Assembly (NCBI GenBank): GCA_013398295.1
Contig: VZSF01008831.1
Coordinates: 62,001 to 126,000, forward strand
Reading direction: 5' to 3'
Origin: Chionis minor
Taxonomy: Eukaryota; Chordata; Aves; Charadriiformes; Chionididae
DNA: 64,000 nucleotides
Part shown: piece after piece, positions 49,401 to 60,800 of the stretch
Position numbering within the stretch: the stretch's first letter is position 1
Layout: every line of letters begins with the position of its first letter
Translations under genes and position numbers: made by a program
Notes under the pieces: generated by a model
Told to the model about the DNA's origin: nothing
Databases searched by the model: none
Seen by the model: only the letters and a program-made list of their open reading frames with translations

Positions 49401-52160
49401 AAATAAAGGCTGTATCTGCACAAGTATACACAACTGTTTAGTACCACCACCGCTACTCCACAATGGGCAAGATCTCTCTGTAAAGGAACACCATGAGGTC
49501 CATTTGTGACATTAGCTACTTCTTAGCTTAAATAAAGGTTAGCAAAATCCAAAAGTATATACAGATTGAATTTCTTCCTAGAGATTACAGTTCAGTGATT
49601 TCAAGTCACTGAGCAGAGTAGGCGGCTGGGAACTACAAAATTCTGAACTCTAAATTCACTTTTGGTATCAGAATTCTTCTACAATGTTGATATGCTCTTT
49701 CAAGCTAGATTTTGCCTCATTTTTCCATGACTGCATGGTAGAGGAAGAGATATACTACCCTCCTGCATCATCAGCCTTGAGTTGAACATAACATGGCTGA
49801 GCAGCGCATTAACTGTTACGTTGAGAAAATCATCCTCTCCCTATGTTTCTGATTTGAGCACTGTGTTACTCTCACTTCCTTGCCTTTCTCTGGTTTACAC
49901 CCACTGTTGGTATGGCAATGGAGTCCAGAAGGTGTTAACATATCCCATGTGATAAGGAAGATCTGGAAATGATATGTCTCATCTCCGGATAAGTGACCTT
50001 ACCTGTGCCAGGCTAATTTATAACATAAATCTCTCTTACAAACTCTCCAACTATCTTCCTCTATTTTGCCTTTTGAAAAAAGTAAGTAAACACAGGAATA
50101 GGCTATTAATGATAACAACAGTAATAACAGTAATTCATGTAACAAGAATATTGGGCAGAATTAAATATTTATAAAGCACTTAGAAGGTGAAGTAAACTAA
50201 ATAAGTGTTAAGCATTCTAATTCAAGGGATTTTGTGGGTGTTTTTTTCCCTCTCTTGGAATAGTTTGTCATGCTAAAAAAGTTATTGCTGATTTTATTCA
50301 TGAAAACTTTTAAGAATCTTTATTAATGTTTTATAGATTGTTTTTAAAATCTTGGTTTCTTTTTATGAGTTATGACACTTGTCACTGTGTCACTTTGCTT
50401 TCCTGTGTCACTTTCTCACACACATCAAAAAAGCTTATGGGACCTAACAATAATATAAGACTGTGGGCTCTTTTATTCAACTGACCTCACACAAGAAAGT
50501 CTGTTTAAAAAACTGACATAATGATATGGACTGTTGTTTTGTCCTTTCTCATTACTAAAGCAATTACTCTCCAAATACATACTGATTCATTATGGTCACT
50601 CCATGGAGTTAAACACCAACTCTGTAATACTCAGATACAGAATCAGAGAGTGAAGTCAGGCTAATTAAATTGGCCCAGCCACTTTAGCAAGCAAATTGGA
50701 CCAAGTTAATTGGCACAGAGTGAGATAAGGAAATTCAGGCACTATTCTGTGAAATACCGTTTTAATTATATCTAAAGAAGAACGTTGCCCTTAATTTCAA
50801 ATTTCTTAATTAGGAACATGAATAAGTAGCAATAATAATCTTTGCAGTCTACAAATATAAAAATGTTGGATGAAGTTTGTTTTGGCCAAGCCTGTTAACC
50901 AGTGAACAAAGATGACTATAATTATTATTAGCTGTATTTGTCTTACATGCAGACCTATAGCCCCAGAGAAAAGGTAAATAGGATGAATATACATCAAAAG
51001 AAAGATACACGTGATATAAACAGTGTAAGAAATGCCATAGTGAAAGGATTCATTTACAGTAAAATATTTTAACACCCCAAAAAATTAACATATATAGCAC
51101 AAGCAAAGCATTTTTCAGTAGCATTCTAGTTTCAGTTGAAGTGCAAGATTCGATTTGGCTTCATATTCATACTCTTCAAAATACTGTTTCAGGTTTAGCT
51201 TTAGTTTAAGAAAAAACAGTTCAGAGCAGTTTCAGTTAATTGCCTTTGATTATGGCAAAGGTTGGAGCAGCTGGTATAACTGCATTAAGTCAGTGTTTCT
51301 TTCACGGTTTTTTTCATCTGAAGACCTGGTAAGTTTTCTTTCACTATTGCTTCTTTTTGAAAGGAGCAGACTACAATATTGGTGCTCATGATATTCACCA
51401 TAAAAATACAATCAAATAATTTACATCTCCCACTTTGGGAAACATAGCGTTAATAACTTTACACTCTGTTCTGTGGTACATACCAAGAAATCCTGAGGAA
51501 CCGTACCATTTCTAGTCTATCTTTTTATGTCACTCCCTGCACTAAAAACCCGATTTCTGTATAATAGGTGTTAAGGCTTTTCCTTTTGGGGAATTTGTGT
51601 TTTCTTGAGCTTATGTCTTTACTGACAAAACAACCAATTACTGATGTTGTGCACCAGAAACAGGTGAACTAAACCAGTGCTGAGTAGCTTAGCTGCCAGT
51701 GCAAGCAAAATCAAAATATGTTCAGTATAACTCAGAAGCAGTGCCCTTTTAAACTTCTCCAATATTTTTTCTCCATCTCTTTAACTGAATAGTAAGAAGC
51801 TGTACATTGTAAGGATGACAAGGATATGGAAGTGAACAAGATAAAAGAGTTTTACAACTAATGTAAGTGCAAAAATTGTCCATATGATCTCCCCATCCCA
51901 GAAGCTTAAAAAGAATAACACCATATTGTACAATAGTTCCAATTAATGGACATTCCATTGGGGAAAAAGGCTGAAGTATTATATGATAAGCAAAACCATA
52001 TTCAGTTTGCTATGATGCTATCTTGGACTAAACAGATTCAACTATGGACTATTGTGGCAAACTCATGATCAGAAAAGGCACCTAACTGGTCTCAGAAGAC
52101 AGACCAGGTATAACACATAAACACAGGCAAAAAATAATTCTCTTGGAAAACATTGGGGAA
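43471..52160. other. AT-rich noncoding DNA, no gene seen
   Basis: Nearly 8.7 kb with no recognisable gene, RNA or transposon. A T14 run lies at 47198-47211. Octamer motifs lie at 46875-46882 and 48834-48841. The patch near 50160-50215 has a faint likeness to old MIR or L3-type repeats but is too weak to call. All frames are below 90 codons and unrecognised. Confidence 0.55.
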
Positions 52161-53080
52161 ATCATAGAATCATAGAATGTTAGGTGTTGAAAGGGACCTC
52201 TGGAGATCATCTGGTACAACCCCACTGCCAGAGCAGGTTCGTCTACAGCAGGTTGCACAGGATGACATCCAGGCAGGTTTTCAAAGTCTCTGGGGTCAGA
52301 GACTCCACCACCTCTCTGGGCAGCCTGTTCCAGTGCTGACACTCACAAAGGAAAGAAGTTCCTCCTCACGTTGAGGTGGAACATTCTATATTCAGGTTTG
52401 TACCCATTGCCTCTTGTCCTGTCACTGGGCACCACTGAAAAAAGACTAGCCCCCTCCTCCCGGAACCCTCCCTGGAAGTATTTGTAAGCATTTATGAGAA
52501 ACCCCCTCAATCTTCTCTTCTCTAGACTAAAAAGACTCAACTCTCTCAGCCTTTCCTCATAAGAAAGATGCTCCAGCCCTCTAATCATCTTTGTAGCCCT
52601 TTGCTTTACCGTCTCCAGCAGTTCCCTGTCCTTCTTGAATCCATCAAGTCATGCCATTGTAGAAGGCTATCAGATTAGTCAGACATGACTTCCCCTTGGG
52701 GAATCTATGTGGACTACTCCTGATAACCCTCTTTTCCCCCAGATGCTTGGAGATGATGCCCAGAACAAGCTGTTCCATCATCTTACCAGGGATGGTGGTG
52801 AGACTGACTGGGCTGTGGTTTCCTGGATCCTTCTTCTTGCCCTTTTTGAAGACTGGAGCAACACTGGCTTGCCTCCAGTCCTCAGGCACGTCGCCTGTTC
52901 TCCAGGACCTGTCAAAGATGATGGAGAGCGGACCAGCAATGACTTCTGCCATCTCCCTCTGCACTCATGGGTGCATCCCATCAGGACCCATGGACTTGTG
53001 GATATCCAGTTTACTTTATAGGTCTCTGACTTGACCCTCCCCAACCAAGGGAGAGTCTTCCCACTCCAGACTGTTGATTA
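52161..53080 (-). mobile_element. CR1 LINE, truncated and internally deleted
   Basis: Read leftward on the minus strand, it starts inside the reverse transcriptase and ends with two ATTCTATG units (52161-52180), the CR1 3' terminus. A 106-codon open stretch (52644-52964) carries IAGPLSIIFDRSW, then VPEDWR, FKKGKK and PGKMMEQLVL, and closes with KGKSCLTNLIAFY. Immediately after that (about 52635), the sequence jumps to the C-terminal block that contains [20 protein letters not shown] (52343-52588), in another frame. The intervening RT segment, including the FADD active-site region, is missing, apparently by an internal deletion of several hundred bases. The 5' end fades out near 53080. The element is dead. 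It is better preserved than the copy at 36785 in the retained RT block, and its 3' end type differs. Confidence 0.94.
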
Positions 53081-54359
53081 ATTTAGATGCTGATTAATTA
53101 GAAAAAAGAAAAAACAAATGTGCAATATTGTAAACCTTAAACAAATGAACTACTTGTTTTCATATCACATTAAGCAAGGCAAAGGAATAAATACAGCACT
53201 TGATTTTGCTTTACGTCCTGCATCTTCAGACGGCTGAATTCTGTGAGGCACACACATTTCTACAACTTGTTCACTGGAAAAAGTGCTAAACAAGAGATCA
53301 AGGAATAACGGCTCACCTCCTCACAAAACTAATACTAAGGGTGCACTCAGCATTCTATTAAAGAGGACATCTGAATGCAGCTGAAAACTGGTTAGAGATT
53401 ACTCTTTGGTAAGAATTTGGCAGAATACTGCTTTGGTAGTCTTAACTGCACAAAATGAGATGAGCAGAGAGGAGAAATTGAATCAAATATTTTGGAATTA
53501 TATCAACACAAGTGTGTATATATATTTATATATACATTTTTGTATGTATTCATATATGGGGTCTGTGTGTATATGGATATATAAAGGCAGTTTAAACTTA
53601 AGTGTATAAATATAAGTATTTATATACTTAAATGCATTTATATGTTCACACAAAGTTATGTCTATTTTTTGCATACAGAATAGAAAATATTAATATTGTG
53701 GATATTTTCAGACTTGTGTGAAACAGTAGAACTTTGACTTTTACCAGTAAATTTCAGTTTAGAGCACAGTACAAATCATGGGTATAAAATCAGGAGAAAT
53801 AGGTGTTTATGATGTAAGGCTAATACAACCTTCACTGTAATGTTGTGAAAGCAATGTTATAATATCAGTACTATATGCAGGCTGATAAAAGAAGAATTAT
53901 TTTTAGGTATCTCCAAAGTCATTTTAAGAACAATACCATGTGTATAAATGCCTGCTATAAGAAAATAAACTAACTTTATTTTAGAGGGACAATGTTTTTA
54001 TGCTACAGTGAAGTCATGAATTCTGACAGCACTGTAACATGGGCCTTCGTAAAAATGTGTCCTCAATGTACTCTGGAAAGTTGTTGCTATTCTTTTTAAA
54101 TGCTGTTAACACAGGTAGTAAGAAATTGAGAGGGGAGAAGCTGTAATCATTTCAAATGTGAATGTAATATGTTGGTATATCTAGTTAGATGTTTAATTTA
54201 TTAACATATTTAATAAATGTTTGGTTTTATTAAGACAGGATTCTGATTCAAAATTATGCTTTCAAGGTACAATGACTGAGAGCTGATTTTGTATCTATTG
54301 CAATAGAAACTATTATTTTTTAATTACATGTTAGCAAAAAGCCTTGAATTGTAATGTCT
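53081..54359. other. AT-rich noncoding DNA with TA tracts
   Basis: Alternating TA-rich sequence at about 53512-53645, with TGTATATA and TTTATATA words. No gene recognised. Confidence 0.55.
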
Positions 54360-55460
54360 CAGGAGGCTGAAAAAGTAACTGTCAGAGGTAGACTGGCTTT
54401 ATTGCGAGCACATCGTGCCCCAGCAGAGGCGAATGGATAAGGCTGCCATTTCACATTGCTTCCAGCTTCCTCTCATTGGTTTCTCTGACATGTGATCTGT
54501 AGCTTTAGGAACCTGTACAAACGAATGGACAGAAATGAACATTTTTGAACCCAGCTTTGCAAATGAATGCAATGTTTAAAGAAGCATCTCTGCCCTCTGT
54601 CCTCCTCTAATTATGCCACTTAGAAATATCTCCTTTTTTAAAAAGTAGGTACTTCTCAGGTATATAGAAAACACTCACAGATTTGAATGTAAAGGGGTTT
54701 TTTTCCACACACAGTAAGTAATTTGGGAGAGCTTCTTAGACAAGAGACTTTTTAAAGACCGATAGCAATGTAGGACTGTTGTAGAACTACATAAACACAA
54801 TTTAACACATAGTAATCTAAACTCCAGGTGTTTAGTGGCTGCTGACAGTTTTTCTGAACTTGGGAAATAAGAGGCAATAAACTTGGTCACAGTGGTTAAA
54901 ATGTGTACTGTTAATTTTGTGGGCTTTTTCTCCCGGTTTCATGTTTTTCCTCAGTAATGTGTCTAATTTCCTTGGATAATGTTCTAATGACACTAACATC
55001 CACAGCAGATTTACTTTATTTCCCTCCTTTTTGCTGAGACTTTTATGGGGTAATGACAGCATTTATTTCAGCGTCTCCAGAGACCTGCTTTAAATTGACC
55101 TGCTAGCCAGAGCTTTATTATGGACAAAGGCTAAATGAGTATAATCTAGAAATCTTTATTCATTACTACTGCTGTTTTAACTTCACGTTCAGCTGGAGAG
55201 CCACATAATTATCATAATTTATATATATCTGGAATAAGGAGTGGAACACGTTTTGAAGAATATTATCCTGCTCACTTTAATCTAGGCAGTGCCCTCGCTC
55301 TGGGAAGCTGATTACAGACCCTATGAGAATAAGATTATTTGGGGCCCTCTCACACCACACACAGGCTTGCCCTTCTGAGCCAGAGATCTCAGGAGGCTCT
55401 GAACGACCCCATGGGGTACAGGATTACTGGTGCAGGTGGGAAACAGGAGAGCACTTGATT
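54360..55460. promoter_or_regulatory. Candidate regulatory block, motif-rich unique DNA
   Basis: This stretch has no repeat signature, fewer long homopolymers and a mixed base composition. It carries many words that match known binding-site cores: TTTATTATGG (about 55118-55127; HOX/CDX-like), GGACAAAGG (SOX or TCF-like) just after it, ATAATTATCATAATTTAT (homeodomain-like, about 55205-55222), and CTGATTACAG and GGATTACTGG (OTX/PITX-like, about 55308-55430). CACTTGATTT (NKX2-like) follows near 55454. Such clusters are common in developmental enhancers, but short motifs occur by chance in AT-rich DNA. Conservation cannot be judged here. Confidence 0.2.
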
Positions 55461-57762
55461 TCTCCTATGTTGCCATGTGTGTGAGAGGAGGGGAGAAATT
55501 TCCTCCTGCAAAGCCATATCAGCACATCAGTGTCCTCTGAAGGGCAACATTTGCCTCCCTGAGGTCCACTTGGGATATTGTACCTGGAAAGCAAAACTAC
55601 CGAGAACCGTGTTCACAGGCACAACCATTCAGCTGAAGAGCCTTGATTGCTGCAAATGAGGGTGCATGGACAGAAAGACTTAAAATAAGATTCTAACCCT
55701 CGTCTGTCTACAGACACAGTGCGACTCTTTTTATGCCCCCTGCCACCTCTGGCTGAGACTGGGAATTCCCGTTCTGTCCCTTCTCCCCAGACTGTGGAAT
55801 AACTTGTGTTTCCTTTGAAGTTTCAAAACATTTGTTGGAAAAGCACAGTGAAAAGACCAGACTGTTTCACCAAATGATAAGAACATTTGCTAGAGAGATT
55901 CATCAAAACTGCAATGCTTTCATTAAATATTTAATCAGTATAGGCCAATAAAATATTGACCTCAGTATTCCCAGTTGGTTTTCTGTCATCTCCATCAGCC
56001 CCGCCATGATATTGCCCATCTATCCCTCTCCTGTCAATTTTGTTTTGCCTGTAGTTGTTTTACAGTTTTTCCAGTACAGTCTTTCTCACGCTGTGTCTGA
56101 AAAAAATATTTCCAAACCGAGACAGGGAGGGAGGCTTTCCCACCCACCCTGCCCTGCCCAGCCCAGCCCAGCCCAGGGAGTGCTTGGCAGGCTGAGGAGG
56201 AGAAAGCCTTGCTCACCGCTTGTTTAGAAGCGACGTTTTAGCTGGCAGAAATAGAGACAGCAGGGGCCAATGCCTGACTGTCACTCCAGATGAACAGCAC
56301 TTGGTCGGTGTGTGAGCGAGAAGAGCTTCTCAAGCCTCAATTATTACAACAGCCCCACACAGTCCAACTGTGCTGGCAGCTCTGAAACTCTCCAGGCTAA
56401 CCCTCTGGTGCCCAAACACAGACAGCAGGACGTCATCAGGAAGATGAAGACCTGCTGCTCAAACACAAAGTCATTAGCCTTTTCCAGTTCATCTGGTTTT
56501 ATGTAACATATTCAGGACCTGTTGTCATTTGAGAAACTAGTATTGTGGAGACCCAAGGCTTGGGATCTGCTTCCCAAAGGAAACTGTGAGCAGTGCTCTG
56601 GGTATGAACACTGCTCAAATACAAGGGTGACCAGAACTGGCTCAGGTTATTTCCGGTAATACCACTGGCACAGAAATGAGGACAAGAATGCTGGAATGAG
56701 TTTTTCTCACCTTCGTACGTTTGACTCACAAAGCAGAGCCTTTAGTTGTGCTTGGATGGAATCAACCACTAAAACCTTCTTCTGCCTCTGAGAATGCCTC
56801 CAGAAGAAAGCCTTACACTGAGTTTTCAAAAGTTAATTCCTAGCTTAGGAAAGCATTGCCACCTGAGAAATCTTTGAGAAAATGAAACCAATTCAGGCCA
56901 AAAGACTTGGAAGGAAAAAAAGGCTGCCTGAAAATAAGGCACTATAACATGAGAATGGAATGAAGACAGGTTTGAAAATTTCTGGGAAAACAGTTTGACA
57001 TTACTTTTACTTTCTATTTCTAAACCACTTTTTATTTAGCACCATGCTTGTAAAGCAGATCACAGATGTAGACTTCTTTGTTAACTAGGATACACTTAGA
57101 ATGAAACATTTGGAAAAGAGGTAGAAAAAAGTAACACATGCCATTGCCCAGTTTACTTCCTATTAGTACCTTCCCACAAAATCTAACTGCCTTTAGTTCT
57201 TTGCAAAGTGTATTTGTTTAAACATTCAATAAATACCTTATCTCTTCCCATTAAGTTGCAATACACGCAATACATGGTTTTATATTTTACTGATATACGA
57301 TATTCTTTGCAGCTGTTTTAATCTCTTCTTTATCCTAATATTCATTAAAATAGAAAATATTTAGTAATAACCACATTTCACAGCTACATTCATTTTTATC
57401 TGTTTACTTTCATTGAACTGGGGAAAAAGTCACAAGAAATATAAGAAAAGTTTCTGTGGTGGTGGTTTTTTTATGGTTTTAACTTTTCTTCTTAGCTCAT
57501 CTAACACAATTTGAAATACCTTTCTCTTCAAATGGGTTTATAATGGAAGCTGTATCTTAATTCTAGGACACCAGTATAGAATTTACATTCATGGAAAAAC
57601 TCAAGTGCAGTGTTATTGTTTTTTCCCAAATGGTCTTTTGTCACAGCAAGACATCCAATTAGGAATTGTATGTTGGCAGGTAAGGAGCAAACAGTCCTCT
57701 TCAGATCCACCTGTGCTTGTTTTCAGATTAACAACGTATTTTGCTGTTCTTTCCTTTTTTAG
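55461..57762. other. Mixed-composition noncoding DNA
   Basis: No gene recognised. 55470-56500 is GC-richer than its surroundings. A CCCAG pentanucleotide repeat lies at about 56148-56177 and accounts for a Pro-rich short frame at 56006-56227. The frame 56312-56506 (64 codons) is unrecognised and rich in Ser. A T-rich G patch lies at 57458-57480. Confidence 0.5.
56148..56177. repeat. (CCCTG/CCCAG)n pentanucleotide repeat
   Basis: CCCTG units pass into four CCCAG units. Short GC-rich simple repeat. Confidence 0.85.
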
Positions 57763-57889
57763 AACAAGAAGGAAGAAAAGATTAAAAAATATATCAGAGC
57801 TTGAACACTGCTCAGCTAATAGAAAAAGACAAAAGGCTGATGAATATAGGAGCTCATTTAGAGTTCAAAAGTATTTGGAAGAGGTGTGA
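57763..57889 (+). other. Exon-like open segment after a strong acceptor
   Basis: TTGCTGTTCTTTCCTTTTTTAG ends at 57762, a strong pyrimidine tract and AG as at a 3' splice site. The segment after it stays open in one frame to a TGA at 57887-57889, giving a short, strongly basic and charged peptide (TRRKKR near its start, NRKRQK in the middle). There is no recognisable domain, and no AATAAA signal is seen just downstream. It could be the last coding exon of an unseen gene, but chance is more likely. Confidence 0.15.
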
Positions 57890-60800
57890 ATACGGATAAC
57901 TAGAGGGAAGAAGTTGTATTTCTGCACTAGAATTGAATGACTATCTATCTGCTTTTTGGGCATGCTCATGTACTATGGTGTCTACCACAACAGAATACCA
58001 CACTGCTACAGAGAGGAGTCATTGGTCCTGAAAGAATCACAGACCTTGTTAATGTGAGTAGGTGTGCACCCAGGCACCCTTTTTGGGACTGAAGCAGAAC
58101 AGATTAAGTACCTTTGTCTAATGAAATATCTGTAGGTGGTAAATGATTGCCACTGGAGGCATTAAAACAAATGCTCAGGCCTGTGCAGGCATAATTCAGA
58201 TAAAATCAAATCACTAAAAGCATGTTTTATTGAAATATGTGAATTAGTGTGGGAAAGACAGGAGACAGAGTTATGAAAGTGATTTTGAAGGGAGACGGAG
58301 ACAGTTTCTCAAGTACTGAATTTATTGTAGAGGCATACTAGAGGCTCCTGATTAGGAAAATCACCGTTTTCCTTGCTTTCTACTGTATTCAAGAAAATCA
58401 AACTTCACCTACAGATCTTGTAAATGAATAATATTAGGCCAAGAGCATTCCAGGCTTTTATCTGAAGGAAACTGAGTCGACTCAGTAACCCCCGATTCAG
58501 CACTCAAGTAAAAAACCTATGCAACAACATTTTCCTTAGAAAACCTATAGCTGTCCCAGAAGCATACAGATTAGATTCAGAACCTAAGTTTAAATAGTGC
58601 TTGGATCCAATTACGTTTGAATAATTTTCTTCATTTGCTTTTAGACAAATAAGAGGGAATAAATAAATATCTACACTTTTCAGACTCTTTCCTTCATTGC
58701 ACTATTTAGCTGTGTCTACTTTAGAAACAATGGAAGTAAGAGAATAAAACAAAAAATAGTTTGGTGTTATTTTTCATTGCAACATTTCATTTGAGATTAT
58801 TTACCCTTTAATAGATGTTCTTATAATAAAAGTCGATACATTTGTGTTCAAATTAGACTATTAAATATTTTCTTTCTTTCTTTGTTTTTTTTTCCTCTCT
58901 TCTCTTCAAGTGGGAAATTGTCATCCCAGATAGGTTACATTCTCAAATTGTGCTTGCTTAGGTAAGCTGCAGTTACAAGGAAAAAGAAACATCAAGAAGG
59001 AACCAACCCCAGGTATAAGCTGGACGTTTGTATCCTGGACAAGACCCAGGAAGTGGAAAAGTCAAGCACTCCTAGTTGCAGAACTACACAAGAGCTAGCT
59101 GTGTTTTAGACATGTGTTTTTATGCATTTCTGTTTTCTTTCCCTACTCTTGCAACCTGGAGGGATAGAAGAGAAAAAAACTGTCAAACAGATGAACTGGA
59201 AATGGAAGAATTAGGAGCAGCTAACATATTTCCACAGTTCTTTTGCTGTATGTTCACTTTTCTGTGCTGATTACTCGCTTTTTCTGAACAACAGCCAATT
59301 CCTGTCCCTTCTTTCTTGCTACCTGCTGTCTTCCTCCTTTTCCCTTGTTGCTCTGTACCTCTTATTTCCTCCTCCCTTTGCTAGTCTGATAAACACCGTC
59401 CACCATAAGATAAAAAGAGAATGAAACTTGTTAAAACAAAATATGGTACTGACAAAGTGCTTGCCAACTATATCTGTTCTTTCAGCTTGCATGAGTGAGT
59501 CTCTTTCAATAGTCTTCTGTCTCGCTTATTTATATTACATGCTTTCTGGGGCAGGGACAGACTTACTTCTCAGCTAGACTAACTTTTTGAAGTACTTAGC
59601 AGATGGCTCCCTTCTCAGTTTTTTTTTTTTTCCCCCCCTTTCCAAAGCACTTAGCTAAGTGATGTTATGTTCTACTCTACGATCAAGGCTGAACTTAAAG
59701 TACCATTTTACTATATCTGGAGTTTAATTCAGCAAAGTACTGAAGCACTGACTTCACGTGTGACTAGAATTCCATAAAAATACTCATATAAGTAAATTTT
59801 TACTTCTGTAAGAGTCCTTTATTAAATTGGGGTCTTTTGGTGTACGTTCTTAAATTCCCCACTCTTTCCAGGAAAGCCATCCTAGTCAAAGAATGTGTCT
59901 AACTATTTTGCAGCGTGATATGAAAAAATACAAAGTTAATGTCATTGTCTGGAATGGAAAGGTAATCTGTGGGGCAAGAAATACAAAATTTCAAATTTTT
60001 CTATTATCTTTAAAATTAATATTTTTCAAAATGTAAATAATTTATGCAAATAAATTGCTGAATATAAAAAAGATGAAAATGAATAATTGATCAAAAATAA
60101 TCTATTCAAAGCATTATCACTTGTATTATATTCTTACTTTTTCCAGACCCGTGTTATTTCCTTATATCTACACTTTGCTCCATTCAGGAATACCTCCATT
60201 TCTAGACATTGATAACTATTGAAAGAATAAAATTCACTTCCTGCAGGAGAAGAACCAGCCTGAGACATTGAAATACATGACATCTTTGTTCTGTGACTAA
60301 TACTTGTAGTTTGTTGTCTTTTGACTCCCATGAATTTTTCAGTAATTATTTGCTATTATATCAAAATAACTTATTTTTCTGAAGAGGTGAAAATTTGCAC
60401 AATTTTTTCTATAACTGACTATTTTTAGGGAACTCATCCTGTATTATTTAACAGAAAGACTCTTGCAAACAATTATCTTCTCTGAGGTGACTTTTGAAAA
60501 ATAAATTTTTCATTATTTTTTAAAGAATACTTTGAAAATTATTTCCAAAGTTTTGTAAAAACAGATAGCAAGGAATGGAATCTCATTAAATCTTTCTGAT
60601 ATGAAGTGCACACTAAAGAGGAACACCATCAATTTGAATATATTTTTGTCTTTAATGGAAGCTGGTAGAACGGTGGACATGGTTAGAATAACCAACAGAA
60701 TTACTATACACTAGTAGGAAAGGTTGAGCGGGTAAAAGGTGAAGAGAATTGTGATTCTTTAAAATGCAACTATTTCTGAATTGGTTATTAGTTTGCACTG

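Noticed and set aside
50160..50215. Faint likeness to MIR or L3-type ancient repeats
   Set aside because: The resemblance is limited to short phrases such as TTTATAAAGCACTT, with no extended match that can be defended by eye.
52082..53044. Several overlapping frames of 65-112 codons on both strands
   Set aside because: All are forward or shadow readings of the CR1 fragment and not host genes.
56006..56227. Pro-rich 73-codon frame
   Set aside because: The Pro/Ala/Gln part is produced by the CCCAG pentanucleotide repeat.
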